Positions 12,751 through 26,393 of a DNA stretch of 64,000 bases are shown here, piece by piece. The DNA lies in NCBI RefSeq assembly GCF_003254395.2, contig NC_037638.1:3207001-3271000 (forward strand). Direction: 5' to 3'. Within the stretch, counting starts at the first letter, position 1. Each line of letters starts with the position of its first letter. The translations under genes and the position numbers were made by a program. Below the pieces are notes generated by a model, which worked only from the letters and a program-made list of their open reading frames with translations, searched no databases and was not told the origin of the DNA. The DNA comes from Apis mellifera. Taxonomy: Eukaryota > Arthropoda > Insecta > Hymenoptera > Apidae.

Positions 12751-14268
12751 AAACTCTATATCCATATAGATAGATTAAAACAATTAATAAATTTTCATTT
12801 CATATTTTCGCAAAGATTTGACAAATCTTTATTAACGCCGATTTATCGAACGTAAAATATTTTCATTGAGCGTTGTAAAAAATTATTTGCAATTATCATA
12901 CCTCTCCCTCCCCTATTTCACATTTGCGTAAAATATCGTTATCCGTCAACTGGAAATATTAATAACATTAATAACGAGAGATAACTTAGTTTCGCAGATA
13001 TTTTTAACGTAATGATTTATATTACCCAAGGATTTTTTTGTTTTTTTAATTCGTTGTTGTTAATCTTATTTTATCATTTCCTTCTTCTTCTTTTTTTTTT
13101 CCTTTTTTAAATATTATCTGTTATACTTCTATTGCAACGAAGTATATCTAAAATTAATTAACCTTCGTTAGTTTCTTTCATTTATTATCCGATATTATTA
13201 TTATTAGCATAATCCTTTTGCATAATTGAACCGGTAATCACCGATGTTTCGTAAAGCTATATTACGTAGACGATTATCCATCGTTAATATCTCTCGAATA
13301 CAATAAAAATCTCTATTAAATCCGATTCTTCTTATCTGCTGCTCCTTATTATTGCTCGAACATTCTGTCTTATACTTCCCCTCCTCTCCAGAATTTATAT
13401 ATACGTTGCCTTCTCTATTGATAGAGAACCGTGTTACGCTAGTTTCAGATCACGGTATAACACGTTGTAACCGTGTCCTCGCGCGTAATTAGCGAAATAA
13501 TTATGGCCGCAATGACACAAACAATAATGTAACGCTATTAACGCGGAAACGAGCGGAGTTAAAGAAGTATAGAAATTAGATAAGGGGGTAATTAATAATC
13601 TTGATCACGGTAAAAGCTTATAAATTTTCGTTTATGCATTACTTACTAATTGCTTCTAATGCGGGACAAGTTACCATCGATGTTGCTTAAAAGCGTATTT
13701 TCAATTTATTTTCAATATATTTCCACTAGCTAAACTACGTTTAGTTATTATCGAGTTTTGTTATGGATAATAAGTAATCGAAAATATTATTATACGAAAT
13801 AATATTAATACGATTATAATTGATGAAAAAAAATATATTAAAAGATTAATACAATTTATTTTTTCATTTCTTTTTCCTTTTTAATTAATTCATATTATTC
13901 TCTGAATATTTCGAATGTAAATAAAATTTTTCATAAATGTTTCAAATCTGTCCGATGGATGGAGAATTGTATTGGCAATTATTCGATCAAATTGAACGCG
14001 AAGCCAGAAAAGCGACCTCTTCGATTAACCTCTTTCGTTAGATGTCCAAATGCGGCTCGTTTTTTTTTTCATTCAAAGCAGCATCGAATTCAACGTTTCG
14101 CCGGTTACAATCGACTACCACGCGCGCACGAGGCGCAATGTACACGTACCGCGGCTCCGCAGTGTGTGTGAACGTGTAACGTGTGCAGACACGTACAATT
14201 TCACCCCGATAAAACGTTCCCATAGAACGTGGCGGCGCACGGGGTGTCGTGGGAACCGTTTCACCCGA

Positions 14269-14277
14269 TATATAAAG
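14269..14277 (+). promoter_or_regulatory. candidate TATA-type promoter in a CpG-rich patch
   Basis: TATATAAAG lies at the right edge of a GC-rich patch (14044-14290). A CGTGGGAA octamer at 14248-14255, a perfect match to the Su(H)/CSL consensus YGTGRGAA, is 14 bp upstream. No coding exon follows, so if it is a promoter the transcript is a non-coding 5' exon or a lncRNA. Tentative. Confidence 0.22.
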
Positions 14278-14439
14278 CATAACGTACGCATTTTTATGGG
14301 GCGCGTAGACGTAGCCAAGTAGCTTGGGGATTTCTTTGTAATGAATCGACGATTCTTCTCCGCCGACTTTCCCCCAATTTTCCCCTCCTTGCCTTCGCCT
14401 TCGTCGATTCGTTTAATCGGAGTGTTGTGTTTCGAAAAG

Positions 14440-15640
14440 GAAGTGAGAAATTTGATTATCAAGCTATTTGGCTATTAGGTGTTTGGAAATTTTTAGAAAG
14501 AAGAATTTTTGAAAGAAATTTATTTATTTTCAAACTTTTATTACAAGTAGATAGATTGATTGTGTATTATGTTTGAAAAAAAAAGTAAGTGAGAAATTTA
14601 GTAGAGTATTTGGAAATTTTTAAAAATAATTTAAAATCTATCTATTTTTTTTCATTGTATATTTTCATTATAAATTTTTATTGTAAGTAAATAAATTGAT
14701 TAAAAGAGTTGACTATTTCTAAATTTTAAAAGAAAGGGTTTGAAATTTATTTTTAAATTTTTATTAGAAGTAAATAAGTTAGTTGATTACGTTTGAACAG
14801 ATAGTAAGAAATTTAACTATTAGGTATTTGGAAATTTTTAAAAAGAGTTTGAAAGAAATTTATTTCTTTTATTACAAGAATAAGATAAGTTGATTGTAAT
14901 CATAGATTATATTTGAAAAAAAAGTGAGAAATTTGATTATTAGGTATTTGAAAATTTAATTAGAAACAGTTTGAAATCTATCTATTTTTTTTCATTATAT
15001 ATTTTCATTATAAATTTTTATTGTAAGTAAATAGATTGATTAAAAGGAAAGAGTTGACTATTTTTAATTTTAAAAAGGGTTTGAAATTTATTCTTAAATT
15101 TTTATGAGAAGTAAATAAATTGATTATGTTTGAACAGATAGTGAGAAATTTGAATATTAAGTATTTGGAAATTTTTAGAAAGAGTTTGAAAGAAATTTAC
15201 TTATTTTCAAAATAATATTTTTATTATAAGTAGATATAAATTGATTGTATAATCGTGTATTATATTTAAAAAAAAAAGTGAAAAATTTGATCATTATTTT
15301 TAAATTTAATTAGAAACAGTTTGAAATCTATCTATTTTTTTTTCATTATATATTTTCATTATAAGTAAATAGATTGATTAAAAAAGTTGATTATTTCTAA
15401 ATTTTAAAAGAAAGGGTTTGAAAATTTATTTTTAAATTTTTATTAGAAGTAAATAAGTTGATTACGTTTGAACAGATAGTAAGAAATTTGACTATTAGGA
15501 AATTTTTAGAAAGAGTTTAAAGAAATTTACGATATTACTTATTTTCAAACTTTTGTTAATGATAAATAAATAAATTGATTGTGTAATACTGTATTAGAGA
15601 TATTTTTAAATTTTAAAAGGAAATTTAGTTATTTTGAATA
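14440..15640. repeat. degenerate higher-order tandem repeat of about 340 bp
   Basis: The phrase GTGAGAAATTTGATTATTAGG and close variants recur near 14441, 14585, 14807, 14924, 15140, 15278 and 15478. Alternate copies are about 333-354 bp apart. Each repeat therefore holds two related sub-units, sharing GTTTGAAAGAAATTTATT and AAGTAGATAGATTGATT motifs. About three full higher-order units are present, with indels. It is AT-rich and non-coding. Confidence 0.7.
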
Positions 15641-17138
15641 TATATATTTATTTCCAAAAATTTATGTATTTTGTCCATTTTAATTTGAAAAGTGTGAAAT
15701 TCCAAAGTTTCGAGTATTGAAACGTAAAAGTGATAGCAAAACAAATTTTTAAATAACGAGCTTGTTTGTTGAGCAAATGAATCAATATTTGGGAAGAATA
15801 AATCTGGTGATTAACGTTTGTATTGATTCAAACAGATAGATATTGTACAGTTTTCTCATGGCGATATATCCTAGCACAATGTCTTGTACAAATTCGACGA
15901 AAATGTTAGTGCATCGATCGTCCTGTTCTCATTTCTTCGGTTCCGATGCGGATAACTGCAATCTGAGAAATCGATCCAACTCACTGTAAATGTAAAATTT
16001 CATTGATTCAATTATTATCAATAACTTTAATACTAATTTGATGAATTGATACATCATCAATTTAATGGGTTAAATTAAAAAAAAAAAAAAAATTGAACGT
16101 CATTCAAAATATTTGCCTTTTAATTAAAATGTCTTTAATGTTTTTAAACGATAAAGTTTTGAAGCACCACTTTTTTTTAACTTTAAATTTTTTTTTTTTT
16201 TTTTTCGTATCTTTATCGTTAATACATATTCGAGGTAACAGAGATACGAATCTAGAAGGGCATTTTGAATTCAATTTAATAGGTTCATATTATCTATTTA
16301 TCGAATATTATCAAAAATGAAATTATCTATCTGTTATTTGTAAATTATTTGTAATCCCATTAAAAAAATAAAAAAACACATGGAACTTCGAAGGTTTCTA
16401 TGTATCTTTAAAAACAAAAGAATCTTTAAAGTATATTTCAATTAAGAGGAGAAGAATTGACATTATAATTTTCGAATATTCGAATATCGTTAAGAATATT
16501 TAATTTCTTAAATTTGCATATAAAAAAAGACTATGCAAAAATATATATTTATCATCTTTTATTATGAAACGTTTAATGAACCATTTTAAAAGTGTTATCA
16601 GTTGAAATAATATTTGCCATTTTAAAAATTGAAATGTTAAAATAACTATAAAGATAATCTTTTTTAAGTTTGAGTATTTTTTTTTTCTTTTTTTTTTTTT
16701 TTACTTCATTATACTATATTAAAGGATTATATTGTTGAAAAATCGACAAATACAAATATTTTGTTAATTTACAATGTACATCAATTATCGTACATATTTA
16801 TAAAAATATTATTTTTATTCGAATAAATAATTCCAAAAAATGAAAAGAAGATAACAAAAATTTTAGAATATATATATATATTTTTTAAACAAAAGATATA
16901 CAATGTTTGTTTTTATAATTGCAGAAGAATAATAAAATTAATGTATATATACAACAAATTCGTAACAAAATTTCTTTTTTTATATTTCAGATAAACCCCC
17001 TTCAGTTCACATTGGAAAAAAATACTTATCGGTAAGTGTTTGAAAAATTTGAAAAATTTTTGTCAAAAAATTAAAATGATATTTCGAGATCTCGTCTCGT
17101 TCAATAGTTAACCGTAACGGGTTGAACGGCGAATAACC

Positions 17139-17231
17139 GCGGGCAACATTCGGGCAACATTCGGGCAGCATCGGGCGAAATCGGGTAAAGTCGGATGATA
17201 TCGGGCAACATCGATAAACTTCGGACAACAG
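17139..17231 (+). repeat. TCGGGCAACA decamer array
   Basis: About nine units of 10-11 bp follow one another with the core CGGGCAACAT and variants (CGGGCGAAAT, CGGGTAAAGT, CGGACAACAG). This makes an unusually GC-rich island in AT-rich sequence. A related array in the opposite orientation occurs near 1935-1975 (CTCGCCCGAT, TTGCCCGAT). Confidence 0.65.
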
Positions 17232-20200
17232 ACGATGTGCTCACAAGATGCTTAAAATCTTAAACCCTCGCTCTTAATTTTACCGCCCATAGCTATGTCC
17301 TGAACTCCTGGAGGATTTACTCGCGCAACGAACAGAACTATATTACGTGAACTATACTTTCATCCCTCATAAGCACAGGATCTAAGCATGTGTCACGTTC
17401 TTAAAATCGTTTTTGTTTTTTAGAGGAAATATTCACTTCGGGGAACTAGGGTTTTAACATCTGTTCATTTATTCGTTTCCTGGGCATTGGAATATTAATG
17501 CCACGTGTTTCCTATCTCTAGCATATATTTCTTACATGGATGATGGTGGCGGATTAAAAAAACGGATCAAAAATAAGATCTTTGTAAATGGGATGGGAAT
17601 ACGATATGTTTAATTATCAAATTAGAGCCTGTTAGACATTGAAGTATACCTAACCTTAAATTTTAAAGTCTATATCGAATTATCTAAAATTTTTTTACTT
17701 TTAATAATTTTTATTAATGATTTATATGAAATGTATCTAACAAATAATACATAACTTTAAGCGTTCAAAAGAATCAAGAAGTTTTAATCAAGAAGCGTTA
17801 TTTGTATACGTACAAAACTGAGAATAAATCTGTACAAGGATGTACATTGTGATGTCGTGCGAAATAATATAGCATATTTACAATAAAATTGTATAGATGT
17901 TAAAGCTCGGTTCGCGTCGTAGCACATGTTATCCTTTGTACCTGTCGACTCGATGTTCATGGGAATACACCGGCATGTGGTTTATCTACAACCATATGGC
18001 GTATTGGTAAATACACGTGCGAAAAGAGCAGAGACGAGTTCCATGTAAAACGTTACTTTTTTATTACGTATCATGGTTCTAATATTATATTCAAAATCAT
18101 CGGTTAATTTGTCATATCTTTTTCATATCTCGATAATGGGACGCTTTTTAAAATTTTCTTTTTTAATTTCATTTAGCCATCTTATAACTGTAATTGAAAT
18201 CTGTACATGAAATTATTTCATTGACTTCACAATTTTTATCCATCTCCTTTTCATATTTTAAATTTTCGCGCGCGAAGCGAATACCCTATTACACTAGATT
18301 TCAAAAGAATCTCTCTAAAAATAATTTATCACGAATATTATTTATTTATTCGTTTGTTGCATATAATATTCATCTTTTAATAACTTAAATTAAACTTCAC
18401 TAATCATTCTTTAAAATAAAAACTTAAATATTCGAATTAAAATATAAAGTTGAATATTCCTCGATATTCTTGATGTTGGCAACAATGTAAATCCGAAATC
18501 GCGAAGAGTTGGAAATGGCGCCGTTTATCGTTCCTAGTAAGTGTTTCCACCCCTCGATGTTTTCTCCCGTTTTGTCGCGTTTAAAGGCATCGTTGAGCCG
18601 CAAAGAGAGCCGTAAAGAGCAGAGAGTAAATGACGCATGCGAGAGATCTCCTCCTCGTGCAAGTTGATTCACCGTGACTCGTTCAATCGGAAAATGAAAA
18701 TCAACTCCCGTCGTGGATCACTGCACGCGTAATGTCGTTGTATGGTACTTTCAAGCGCCTTCGGATAATTTGTTAATCTGGGGATAATGGGAAATTACAA
18801 TAATAGGAAATTGATTTCCTTTTATTTTATGCATGTTACGCGGTCTTTTGATCGTATATTATATTGGATCATGAATTATTATAATATAATGAACGGAATA
18901 ATTAATTATATATCGATGTTTAATTTTATCTTATCGTAGATATATTTTAATCGAGATACATAAATTAATCGCATTTGTTGCGAATAAAATATAGAATGGA
19001 ATAATTGAAATTATTAAATCGATATATGAAATATTATTTTTTTTTCAAAACTTTAATATTCTAGATTTATTTTAATTTTTATCACGATTTGTCCTTAAAT
19101 TTCATGGAAATATTATAAATTCTTGCTCGAATTGGTGTAATTCTTAGCTGTTTCTTCGTTTCGATATTTCAGAACGATTTTCTTAACATGCATACGCAGA
19201 AAAATTGTTTGAATTAAATTCTATTTTATCGTGATTCTTCCCTTGGTGATATTAATCATACATTGAACGTTGACATTTTATTATCTTCCTTCTCAACAGT
19301 CTTTATTATTATTATTCTTTTTATCAGAATTTTCTTTCTTTTGAATTGAATTATTGATACAATTCACATGAATGAATAAATCAAATATATACAAATTAAA
19401 TATAAATATTTTATAAAATTGATCAATATTTTTGGATTGAAATTCATTTCATTTAAAATTTAAAATCGAGATGAAAATAATAATAATATTTTTAAAAAAA
19501 ATTAATTCGTTTATTTTTATCATTTAAATAAATTTTCAACACGCGCTTTTTTTTGTCCATCTAAGCTATAAATTTGTCCATTTACAGTTGTCAGTGAAAT
19601 TTTAGTCTTCACGAATAATAAAATTTCTATTCATCCACTTTCTTTCAATACTACTTTCCTCCGTTATATTTTATTATGAAAATGTTTCTTTTCACTCTCA
19701 ACGGGCGTAAATTACATTATACATCAAAAGTCCTTCTTGGCAAAATTAGTTCTTTCTAGAAATTACCTCTTAAACTACTATCCAACCATCGTACAATTTA
19801 GTAGTCATATCTCATTATATACATATATTTTTTTTTCTCCACTCATTCTTCTCTCTATCTTTAACCATTCCGTGTAATGTAGTATAAAAACTTTCCAATT
19901 GAAACTCTCTCCCATTCTCTCTAAAATTACAATTAAAATGCACATTTTCGTCTCGTCCATTATTCTCCAAATAAAATATATAGTTTTAAGAGTTTAAAAG
20001 AAAACCTTGTTATTTCTTCTTTTGACAAGAAGATCCTTCAAAAGATAAATAAATAAAAAAAAAAGAAAACCAACATTTTCTTTCATTTCTTCCTTATTGG
20101 CAAAAAAAACCATCACGGTTGATAAAATGTTTCAAACACTTATCGTTCCACATTCTGGCATACCGAGAATATATTTCTTCTTATTACATACCATCAGGTG

Positions 20201-23200
20201 GATTACACTCATACACGTCTCTTCCCTGCTCATCCACGCCTTGGCTTCCACCTCCTCCTCTCCTCCCTCTATCTCTAATCCACACGACTAGAAAAAGGAA
20301 AAACGGTAGCCACTGAAAGTCACCCTTCCTCGAATTCACCATCCACCAAGCGCTCTTCCTTCCTTCCTTCCTTCCACATCTTCCTCCTCCGTCCCCCCTT
20401 CACCCTCCCTGCGCTGTTCCTTTCTCGGTGCATGCACCTGTGCATATCGTGCCCTCGACGACACGACATGCAGCCCCGTAATCGTGGAACGAGCGTGTAC
20501 GCACGTGAAAAGGTCGACGAAAATAGTCGCGCTAGCCAGCAGCCATTCGTAGCTGGATCAAGGCTGTTCGAACGTTATTTTCGTCGACGGGGCGTTTTCG
20601 CACTGCACCCCGTGCAAATAAACGGGGCGAATTCGATTTGATCCCTCCTCTTTTGTTTCCCGGGCTCAATTCTTCTCTCTCTTTCTCTGGATTATTTATA
20701 ATTCGGTCGGTTTAATCGTAAACAGGGAGGAAGCGAGGTGACCAGGGGTTAAGCCATGTTCGAGCCTTTCTGAAATTTAAATTCGTGTATAAATATATTC
20801 CTTCGTTCTTGGAATTCTTGAATGGGCACTGAATGTAAATGGAGAGGGAATTTTTCTAAATTACTCTCCCTTGCTTTCGAAATATTCTGAAATTTGCCTG
20901 TTCGTCTCTTCTTTTTTTTTTTTTATTTTGATTATATTATCGTGGATCACAAAAGCAAACGTCTCGAAGATCCCTCTATTTGTTGAATATTATAATTTCG
21001 ACCGAATGACTGAAGTTTCGCGAGGATAAATAGTGGAATGTGTTTTTTAGAAGAAAAAAAAAGAAAAAAGGAAGAAGAAGGAGAGAAAAGAAGGAAATTT
21101 TTTTTTTAAAATCGCATCAACTTTAATAGTTATTTTATTGCCAAGGCTCATCGCGGGAAGATTGCAAATATCACGCGTAATTTACAACCGTAATGAACCG
21201 GAAAGCCATCACTTCCTATTCGCCATTTGCTATTCAGATAATGAAAAATATTCGACTGTGTATACATTTGTGATTTTGCATTTGGACGGTTCTTTTTTTT
21301 TTTTCCGTGGAAATTTATCTTACGCTTATATCGATTTATATCAGCATAGATATAGGTAAGCGAAGCAAGTCCCTAGCTTCCTGTGTTCAGATATGAGAAA
21401 ATAGCAAAGAGGAACGAAACCGAGGACAGCTGCCAACAACTTTCTTTCTTCCTCTCTGAGGTTTGTACTTTACTTTAAAACTAAATCAATGCAGCTGCTT
21501 GAAAAAATACGGATTCATTCAGATATTTTGACTTCCCTATTTCCCATCTTCATCAGCTCGTAATTAAAACTAACAAATAGATATTATACGTAATTTTAAT
21601 ATTATTTATGGAAATTTTGAATTAATAATTAAATTTCTATCAATTCTATCAAAAAATCAATCTACGTGAATTTTTTTATAATGATAAATAAAAAATAACT
21701 TTTAATTCATAAAAGTTTGAAGAACCTTATTTATGTTACGTGAACTGTCAGACAGGATCAGATAAACGGAATCTTAATATCACATTTTCTTTGACAGAAG
21801 AGGTATAAAATTGATTTTAAAAAAAACAATCATAGTACAAAATTCACGAGAATATTTTTTGCGAATTAATTCGGAATTAAAAAAATAAAAAAAGATATAT
21901 TTACATCGATAATGTATATAATTAACATAAATCGTTTCTATCAAAATCTAAAACAATATCAAACAGATCGACAGTTGCGTTTAATCAGGCAATTTCGTCT
22001 TTTTAATTCATCCTCCCCCCCCTCCCCCCTTCCGATCGATGTTGTCTCGAGAGGAAGACTGTACGCGAAATCTCGGTCGAAAGATTTGAAAACGAAAGAA
22101 GCCTTGGCTGGTTTCGCGGTGAGCCTCTCTCACTCTCGCGTCTCAGCAGATGTACGACCATTTGCCGTGGCAGCTGCACTACTCACCACCGTAAACTTCG
22201 AGCACCAGACCCGGATCTAGATTCGTGCTGACCCCTACGATTCTTCAATCTTCTCGATCGTCTTTATCTTCGTCTTCACCGCGCTCGACGTAGCTCGAGA
22301 TTTCGATAAATTAAAACTCTGTGTACGCGTTGCACGGCGTATTCGTAATTCATCGAAGCTTCGCCCGATGGTAGCCGGTATCTCCAGTTCGAGTCGCATA
22401 ATTGCGCGAGAAACCGGTTTCTCGCGGTGCAAACTTGAGGTTGCCGGATGGAAAGATGCACGCAGGCGCTCAGGGCACTCGGCATGGCCCTGGATCGCGA
22501 TGGTGGAGTAGGGAAAAGGTATACCGGGTCCGAGTGGAGCATTTACGGTTTCACGGCGAAGGGTGGGGGCAGAGTTGACTCGTGCTTCGTGCCTAAATGG
22601 ATGGAAAACAGGGACGACGATCTCGTATGGAGCCACTGGACAAGAAAGTTTGTTCCTATGGATGGACGAAGATTTATTGTGATTATTAAATGAAAAACAT
22701 CCTTTTGACGAGGGAATTATAGCGATGATCAGTTTAATAAAATTTAAAATCGTATGTAAGAGGAAACTGTAAGAGGATAAAAATCGTATATTTTATCTCT
22801 TGAGTTTAAAATTTTGATTCGTTGCAACGAGAATTGTTTGAATATATTATCGTATACGATCGTGATAAAATCGAAAAATCTAAATATTTAAGAAAGCACA
22901 GGGCATCGATCAATATAGCAACACTCCTGACTCGCCGTAGGACCCGGGTAGAGAGACATGGGCCCGTTTGAACTACGGCATTCGCGTCCCGAGTGTTTCA
23001 GGGGGGGGTTCTTGCACGTCTCTAGTGCGGTGGATCGTAAGTACGTGTGTACCTTCGTCTCGTCGAACTTTTCCGTTACTTTGTGTTATTCAGTGAAAGT
23101 GAAATAAAATCCGTGTTTCCGTGTCTATTTTCTACGAATAATAAACAAAGTGACGTCTAAACATTGATAATAACACCATCGTATTCTCTTTTTTTTTCCC

Positions 23201-26200
23201 CCTTAACTGATAAATGGTGTTCTAACTGTCGAAAGCTATACGTAAATCGTGATACCTCCACCAGGTGGCATGGAAGTTCTTTAAACGGAAAACAGTCATT
23301 TTATTTAAACGAGTTTTTTCGACGAGTTCTTTTGTTTTATACATTCTAATATTTTCGTGTTCGTTATCGAATTATTGCAAAGTTTTATTCGTCGCGATAA
23401 AGAATATTTCAAATGACAAATTTCGAAGTTGAATCATCGATATTCAAGAAATATTTTTTGATAAATATGATTAAAAATTAATGTGAAAGTAAACGAAAGT
23501 GTCGTGATTGGGATGATGCTCGATTTACCGATGCGACAGATCAAACGTACATTGCAGTTCCGGTGGGGTCACCGGAAGTAGCTAAGCGTGACGGCGGCAG
23601 TTCTAACGGAAAAACGTGGGAATTTGTATCGTACCTCTTCACCTCATTGTCAGCCGCATCATTAATTGGCGTGTAACGAGCTGCGCAATAATCTATATAA
23701 TAAACTAACGTTAAATATTCGCGTAACGGATAAATCTTTCTTCTCGTGCTTCAAATTATATAAATGAAACGTAACTATAAATGATAATTCATCTTCGGTG
23801 ATAAAAAAAAAACAATAAATAATGGCAGAATATTTATCGAAACCTTAATCAATGCGTGAAAGGAGGTCGAGGATAATCGAGTTAAATAATTCACGAACGA
23901 TTCTCTCCTTTTATTCTTTTCAAACCACGATTTTTCAATGACAAATCGATTTGCAATCGAAAATAAAAATACGTCACGGGGGCATCCGTTTCCTTGATTC
24001 CGAACTCGTCAAATTAATCAACGTCGATCGATCAAACTCGTGCATATTCGATTGGGAAGAAATGAAATTGCATTCGAGCAACAGCTTCCTGGCGACGCGA
24101 TTGAAAGCTTTTTCGTTCACAGAACGGTCATTTAATTCGTCAAATCTGATTGTACGCGATCATTAATCATCTATTTGATGATCAAATGAAATTTGCACGT
24201 TAACATCATCCTTCAAAAGCTACTTAAGAACATCTCTCTCAAGAAACTCGACCGGCTTTAATTAAAACGAGTATATATACACGGAAACAAACGAAGCAGC
24301 TCGTTTTTATTACAAAGATAGAGAAGTGTTGATTCAGTGGAATGCTCCTGAGGCGATTCGTTTTTATCCTCTCAACTTCACTTCTTGCGAAGGATTAACA
24401 CGCGACACGATCGAAATTCACGAGTGAATAATCGAGGAAAACTTCGTCATCGATTAAAAATAACAGAGAGAGAGAGAGATATTCGTCGTGTACCGGATGA
24501 TTATTGGAAAGCAAAAGCGACGAGTATATCGCGCGAATAGCGAACGAGCAACAGGATACAGTTGCTCCCTCCACTGGACGTAAGGTAGGCCAGACAACAG
24601 AGACGGATAGTATGAAATGGAGAGAGAGTAGCCGAGGGATCCCACTCTAGGTAGAGTTCATGACGTCAATCTTCGGGGCCAAGTCGCACGACCAGTTTGA
24701 ACTGCTAGCTCGCCGTAAGAAGGGAAGAAGAAGAGGAAGAAGAGGCGACACTGGTCTCTCGAACTGTTCCTCGATCGGTCCTGATATGTGTACATTTTTA
24801 CCGGCCGGCACTCGTACCGCCGCCATGTGTATCCAAACTGTTCTCTCGTCTGATCGTGTGTCATACATCGGTGGACAGGTTTGTCTACATATATAAAAAT
24901 TCTTCGATCGAGGTTAATTAAATTTGTGATCAAATAGTGTGTCAAATAAGAGAAGATGAACGGGTTGAACGCTTGTTGAAATTGATGAATCGATAAAAAT
25001 GATGGAATACGACGAAGAATAGAAAAAAGAGCGTAGAGAGTGTCGTGAAGACCAGTCAATATAATCGCACACCTGGTGCCAGTGATAAGTAGTGTGCATG
25101 GAAGCGAATGCAAGTCGTGCAGTGGAGACTCGCGATGGAACTTGGTTGTTCGATGACAATACCTTGGTCGATCGGGAAGCCCCCACAGTTATCCGCCTTC
25201 TCAGTGTTGAATCTTAACTTGGACACTTACAATATCTTATCCAATCGCGCGAATTCTTGGTAGTTCAATTGAGTAGAGGCCAAAAAAACGAATATAATTA
25301 GGAGATCGGTAAACAGATTGTGACGGTGTATGTTCTGTGAAAATTTAACGAAAAAAATATTAAAAGTATAAATTAATTTTTGGCCTTTTTAAAATAAATT
25401 TCATGTTTATTTATTTATATATAGTTCAATTATACTTCTTGAAAATGATTGTTATTAGTTTCTGTCACTTCTCAGTTAACTGATAAATTTCTTCTTAGGA
25501 AAAATATGGCGGTTTCGAGTCGATAAAATTGAAATAAAATAAAATATCTTCTTTTAGTTGATTGTTATTATTTAAAAGAACTTAACTTGTTTTTATAATC
25601 ATTGTTCATTTATTTAATAATTAAATAATTTTGAAAAAATTCTGAAGTAATTTTAAAAGTGTTAGAATAAATTTTGACTAAATTTGATAAAATTTCTTTG
25701 AAGCAGTGCTTTCTTTATTTTTATCTTTTCTCAGTATTCTGGGATATTCTACATGGAAAAAACTAAAAACTATTTCGAAACTTTTGAAATTATATTTTGC
25801 AGATATAGTATTTAAGATATAGTATTTTTTTCTAAAGTTGAGTAAATCATTTTCTTGGTCTCGACGATTTTTTTTAATTACAAAATATATTGTTATCTTT
25901 TATATGCTGCTCATCGAATATTATCATGTTTATTATGTAATATTAATGTTAAATTAGATTTTATCATCTTAATGTTAATCTTATGTAATAAGAAATAATT
26001 AAAAAAAAAATGATTTAATTCTAACACTTATTTAAACTTACTTAAACTTAATGGCCAAAAATTAATTTTTGTATATCCAATAAAATAGTGATACAATAAG
26101 GCAGACAAGTGTTACGAACTGGAAAGTTATATTCTGAGGATTAAAACGAGGGATCGAAGGAAGGAAGATTTGAACGAAGAAGAATAGCAAAGTGCACGGA

Positions 26201-26318
26201 CGTTCGATGATATCGTGTATGGTGCAACGAGGAAAACAACGAACGACGAAGCCGTTGTGTTTGGATACTTGACGCGGTCGCTACTGCGCGTCGTGAAAAC
26301 ATCGACGCCAGAAGAGAA

Positions 26319-26393
26319 ATGGGAAACCACCCGTCCGCCCACCAACCGCTCGAGAGAGCTACCAACCATGCTGGAAATGGTCTTCGCCTCTCG
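26319..26393 (+). CDS. numb alternative first coding exon (myristoylated long isoform)
   Basis: The ATG at 26319 opens MGNHPSAHQPLERATNHAGN and then GLRLS, ending at TCG before a GTATGT donor, phase 0. Drosophila Numb-PA also starts MGN with PLER a few residues later, joined to a lysine-rich stretch and then MDRLRRSF. Here the next exon (acceptor at 44515) continues in frame as KRERSPGKRM, then DRLRRSF, so splicing the two gives a matching long N-terminus of 34 residues before the internal methionine. Gly2 with Asn3 fits N-myristoylation, which would favour membrane or cortical placement of Numb. The joining intron is 18.1 kb. The call rests on similarity recalled from memory plus matching phase; a small intervening exon is possible. 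Confidence 0.72.

Larger units (their letters stand above)
12440..26100. other. long non-coding region between the mucin-like gene and numb
   Basis: I find no supported protein-coding exon here. Contents include TA runs at 12594-12618 and 12725-12750, a complex tandem repeat at 14440-15640, and a decamer array at 17139-17231. CpG-rich patches lie near 14044-14290, 18480-18720, 20430-20640, 22030-22640, 22920-23060 and 24640-24850. There is also a pyrimidine-rich (TTCC)n stretch near 20356-20375. Several patches end in donor-like GTAAG or GTGAG sequences on the plus strand, for example near 22119 and 23038. They could be 5' non-coding exons or promoters of numb, but nothing in the sequence alone proves it. 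Confidence 0.5.

Noticed and set aside
22235..22636. Minus-strand frame of 133 codons in a CpG-rich patch, with overlapping frames on both strands
   Set aside because: Long frames are expected in GC-rich patches; several frames are open at once and none shows a domain or good splice sites.
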